This document shows, one piece after another, positions 5,632-6,000 of a DNA stretch of 6,000 bases; the first letter of the stretch is position 1; every line of letters begins with the position of its first letter. The notes under the pieces were generated by a model. The model searched no databases. It saw nothing but the letters and a program-made list of their open reading frames with translations, and was not told where the DNA came from. The stretch lies in the NCBI GenBank assembly GCA_902783355.1, contig CACZQQ010000054.1, forward strand, positions 1 through 6,000, read 5' to 3'. A program made the translations under genes and the position numbers. This DNA is from an uncultured bacterium. GTDB taxonomy: Bacteria > Verrucomicrobiota > Lentisphaeria > Oligosphaerales > Oligosphaeraceae.

Positions 5632-6000
5632 CTATTCGAAGAGCCACGTCGAGAGATAGCGCTCGCCGGTGTCGGGCAGGAGCGCCACGATGCGCTTGCC
5701 GGCGAACTCGGCACGCTTCGAAAGCTCCAGCGCGGCGTAGAGGGCGGCGCCTGAGCTGATGCCCACGAGAAGCCCCTCCTGCGCGGCGACCGCGCGGGCC
5801 GTCTTGCCTGCATTCTCCGCCGAGACCCCGATGATTTCATCTATGATGCTCGTATTGAGCACCTTGGGAACGAAACCCGCGCCAATGCCCTGGATCTTGT
5901 GCGGGCCAGGCGCGCCGCCGGCCAGCACGGGGCTGGTGTCCGGCTCCACCGCGACGGCCTTCAGCGCGGGATTCTTCGACTTGAGGAACTCCGCCACGCC
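5632..6000 (-). CDS. cysK: Cysteine synthase A (O-acetylserine sulfhydrylase), C-terminal part, 5' end cut by window edge
   Basis: The 122 visible residues are the C-terminal third of a PLP-dependent O-acetylserine (thiol)-lyase, which makes cysteine from O-acetylserine and sulfide in the cytoplasm. Family signatures in order are [29 protein letters not shown], the helix-rich middle with [22 protein letters not shown], then [10 protein letters not shown], whose Ser is the PLP pyridine-nitrogen contact in CysK, and the closing [10 protein letters not shown]. The protein ends soon after (WLFE), matching the short CysK form rather than one with a regulatory C-terminal domain. The PLP-binding lysine would lie beyond the right edge and cannot be checked. 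The frame is open to the window end, so the true start is outside. The gene stops 9 bp before the fold-back element and I see no ordinary terminator with a T-run. CysM is a less likely alternative, because the [13 protein letters not shown] segment is CysK-like. Confidence 0.93.
   Translation of the reverse strand, partial: GVAEFLKSKNPALKAVAVEPDTSPVLAGGAPGPHKIQGIGAGFVPKVLNTSIIDEIIGVSAENAGKTARAVAAQEGLLVGISSGAALYAALELSKRAEFAGKRIVALLPDTGERYLSTWLFE

Overview
The window looks like a chromosomal segment of a GC-rich bacterium of the PVC group, most likely Lentisphaerota or a close relative such as Kiritimatiellota. The main reason is the prepilin-like protein at 4421-5188. It combines an [18 protein letters not shown]-terminus with a C-terminal H-X9-DG motif, a protein type that is greatly expanded in Lentisphaerota, Planctomycetota and Verrucomicrobiota. 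The assignment is inferred from protein style only, as no marker gene such as rRNA is present. Every gene I can support lies on the minus strand, so transcription runs from high to low coordinates.

Reading in that direction: (1) 6000-5632 is the C-terminal third of an O-acetylserine sulfhydrylase (cysK). (2) 5631-5189 is a 443-bp gene-free stretch. It holds a 164-bp fold-back element with terminal inverted repeats (5459-5622), a GC-rich repeat-like stretch (5350-5458), a near-consensus sigma70-type promoter (5293-5321) and a long structured 5' leader. (3) 5188-4421 is the prepilin-like H-X9-DG protein, followed by a strong hairpin terminator (4373-4400). (4) 4339-2810 is a secreted TIM-barrel protein resembling the glycoside-hydrolase-like GHL10 group. 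(5) 2799-2404 is a YbgC/FadM-type hotdog thioesterase only 10 bp downstream. (6) 2271-1897 is a small protein with a zinc ribbon, an acidic middle and a basic tail. (7) 1853-1 is most of a type IIA topoisomerase ATPase subunit (ParE/GyrB type), preceded by a striking GTAC-rich tandem repeat.

The prepilin, the hydrolase-like protein and the thioesterase probably form one transcription unit driven from 5293-5321. The hairpin after the prepilin gene would then reduce transcription of the downstream genes, because only 33 bp separate the hairpin from the hydrolase start and no separate promoter is visible. The zinc-ribbon protein and topoisomerase genes are 43 bp apart and may form a second, housekeeping unit.

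The least ordinary feature is the 164-bp palindromic element between cysK and the prepilin promoter. Its two arms are symmetric about a single point, its ends carry 23-bp inverted repeats with two mismatches, and a TA dinucleotide lies at each edge. This looks like a small non-autonomous transposable element (MITE-like). I saw no defence system, CRISPR array, tRNA or rRNA.
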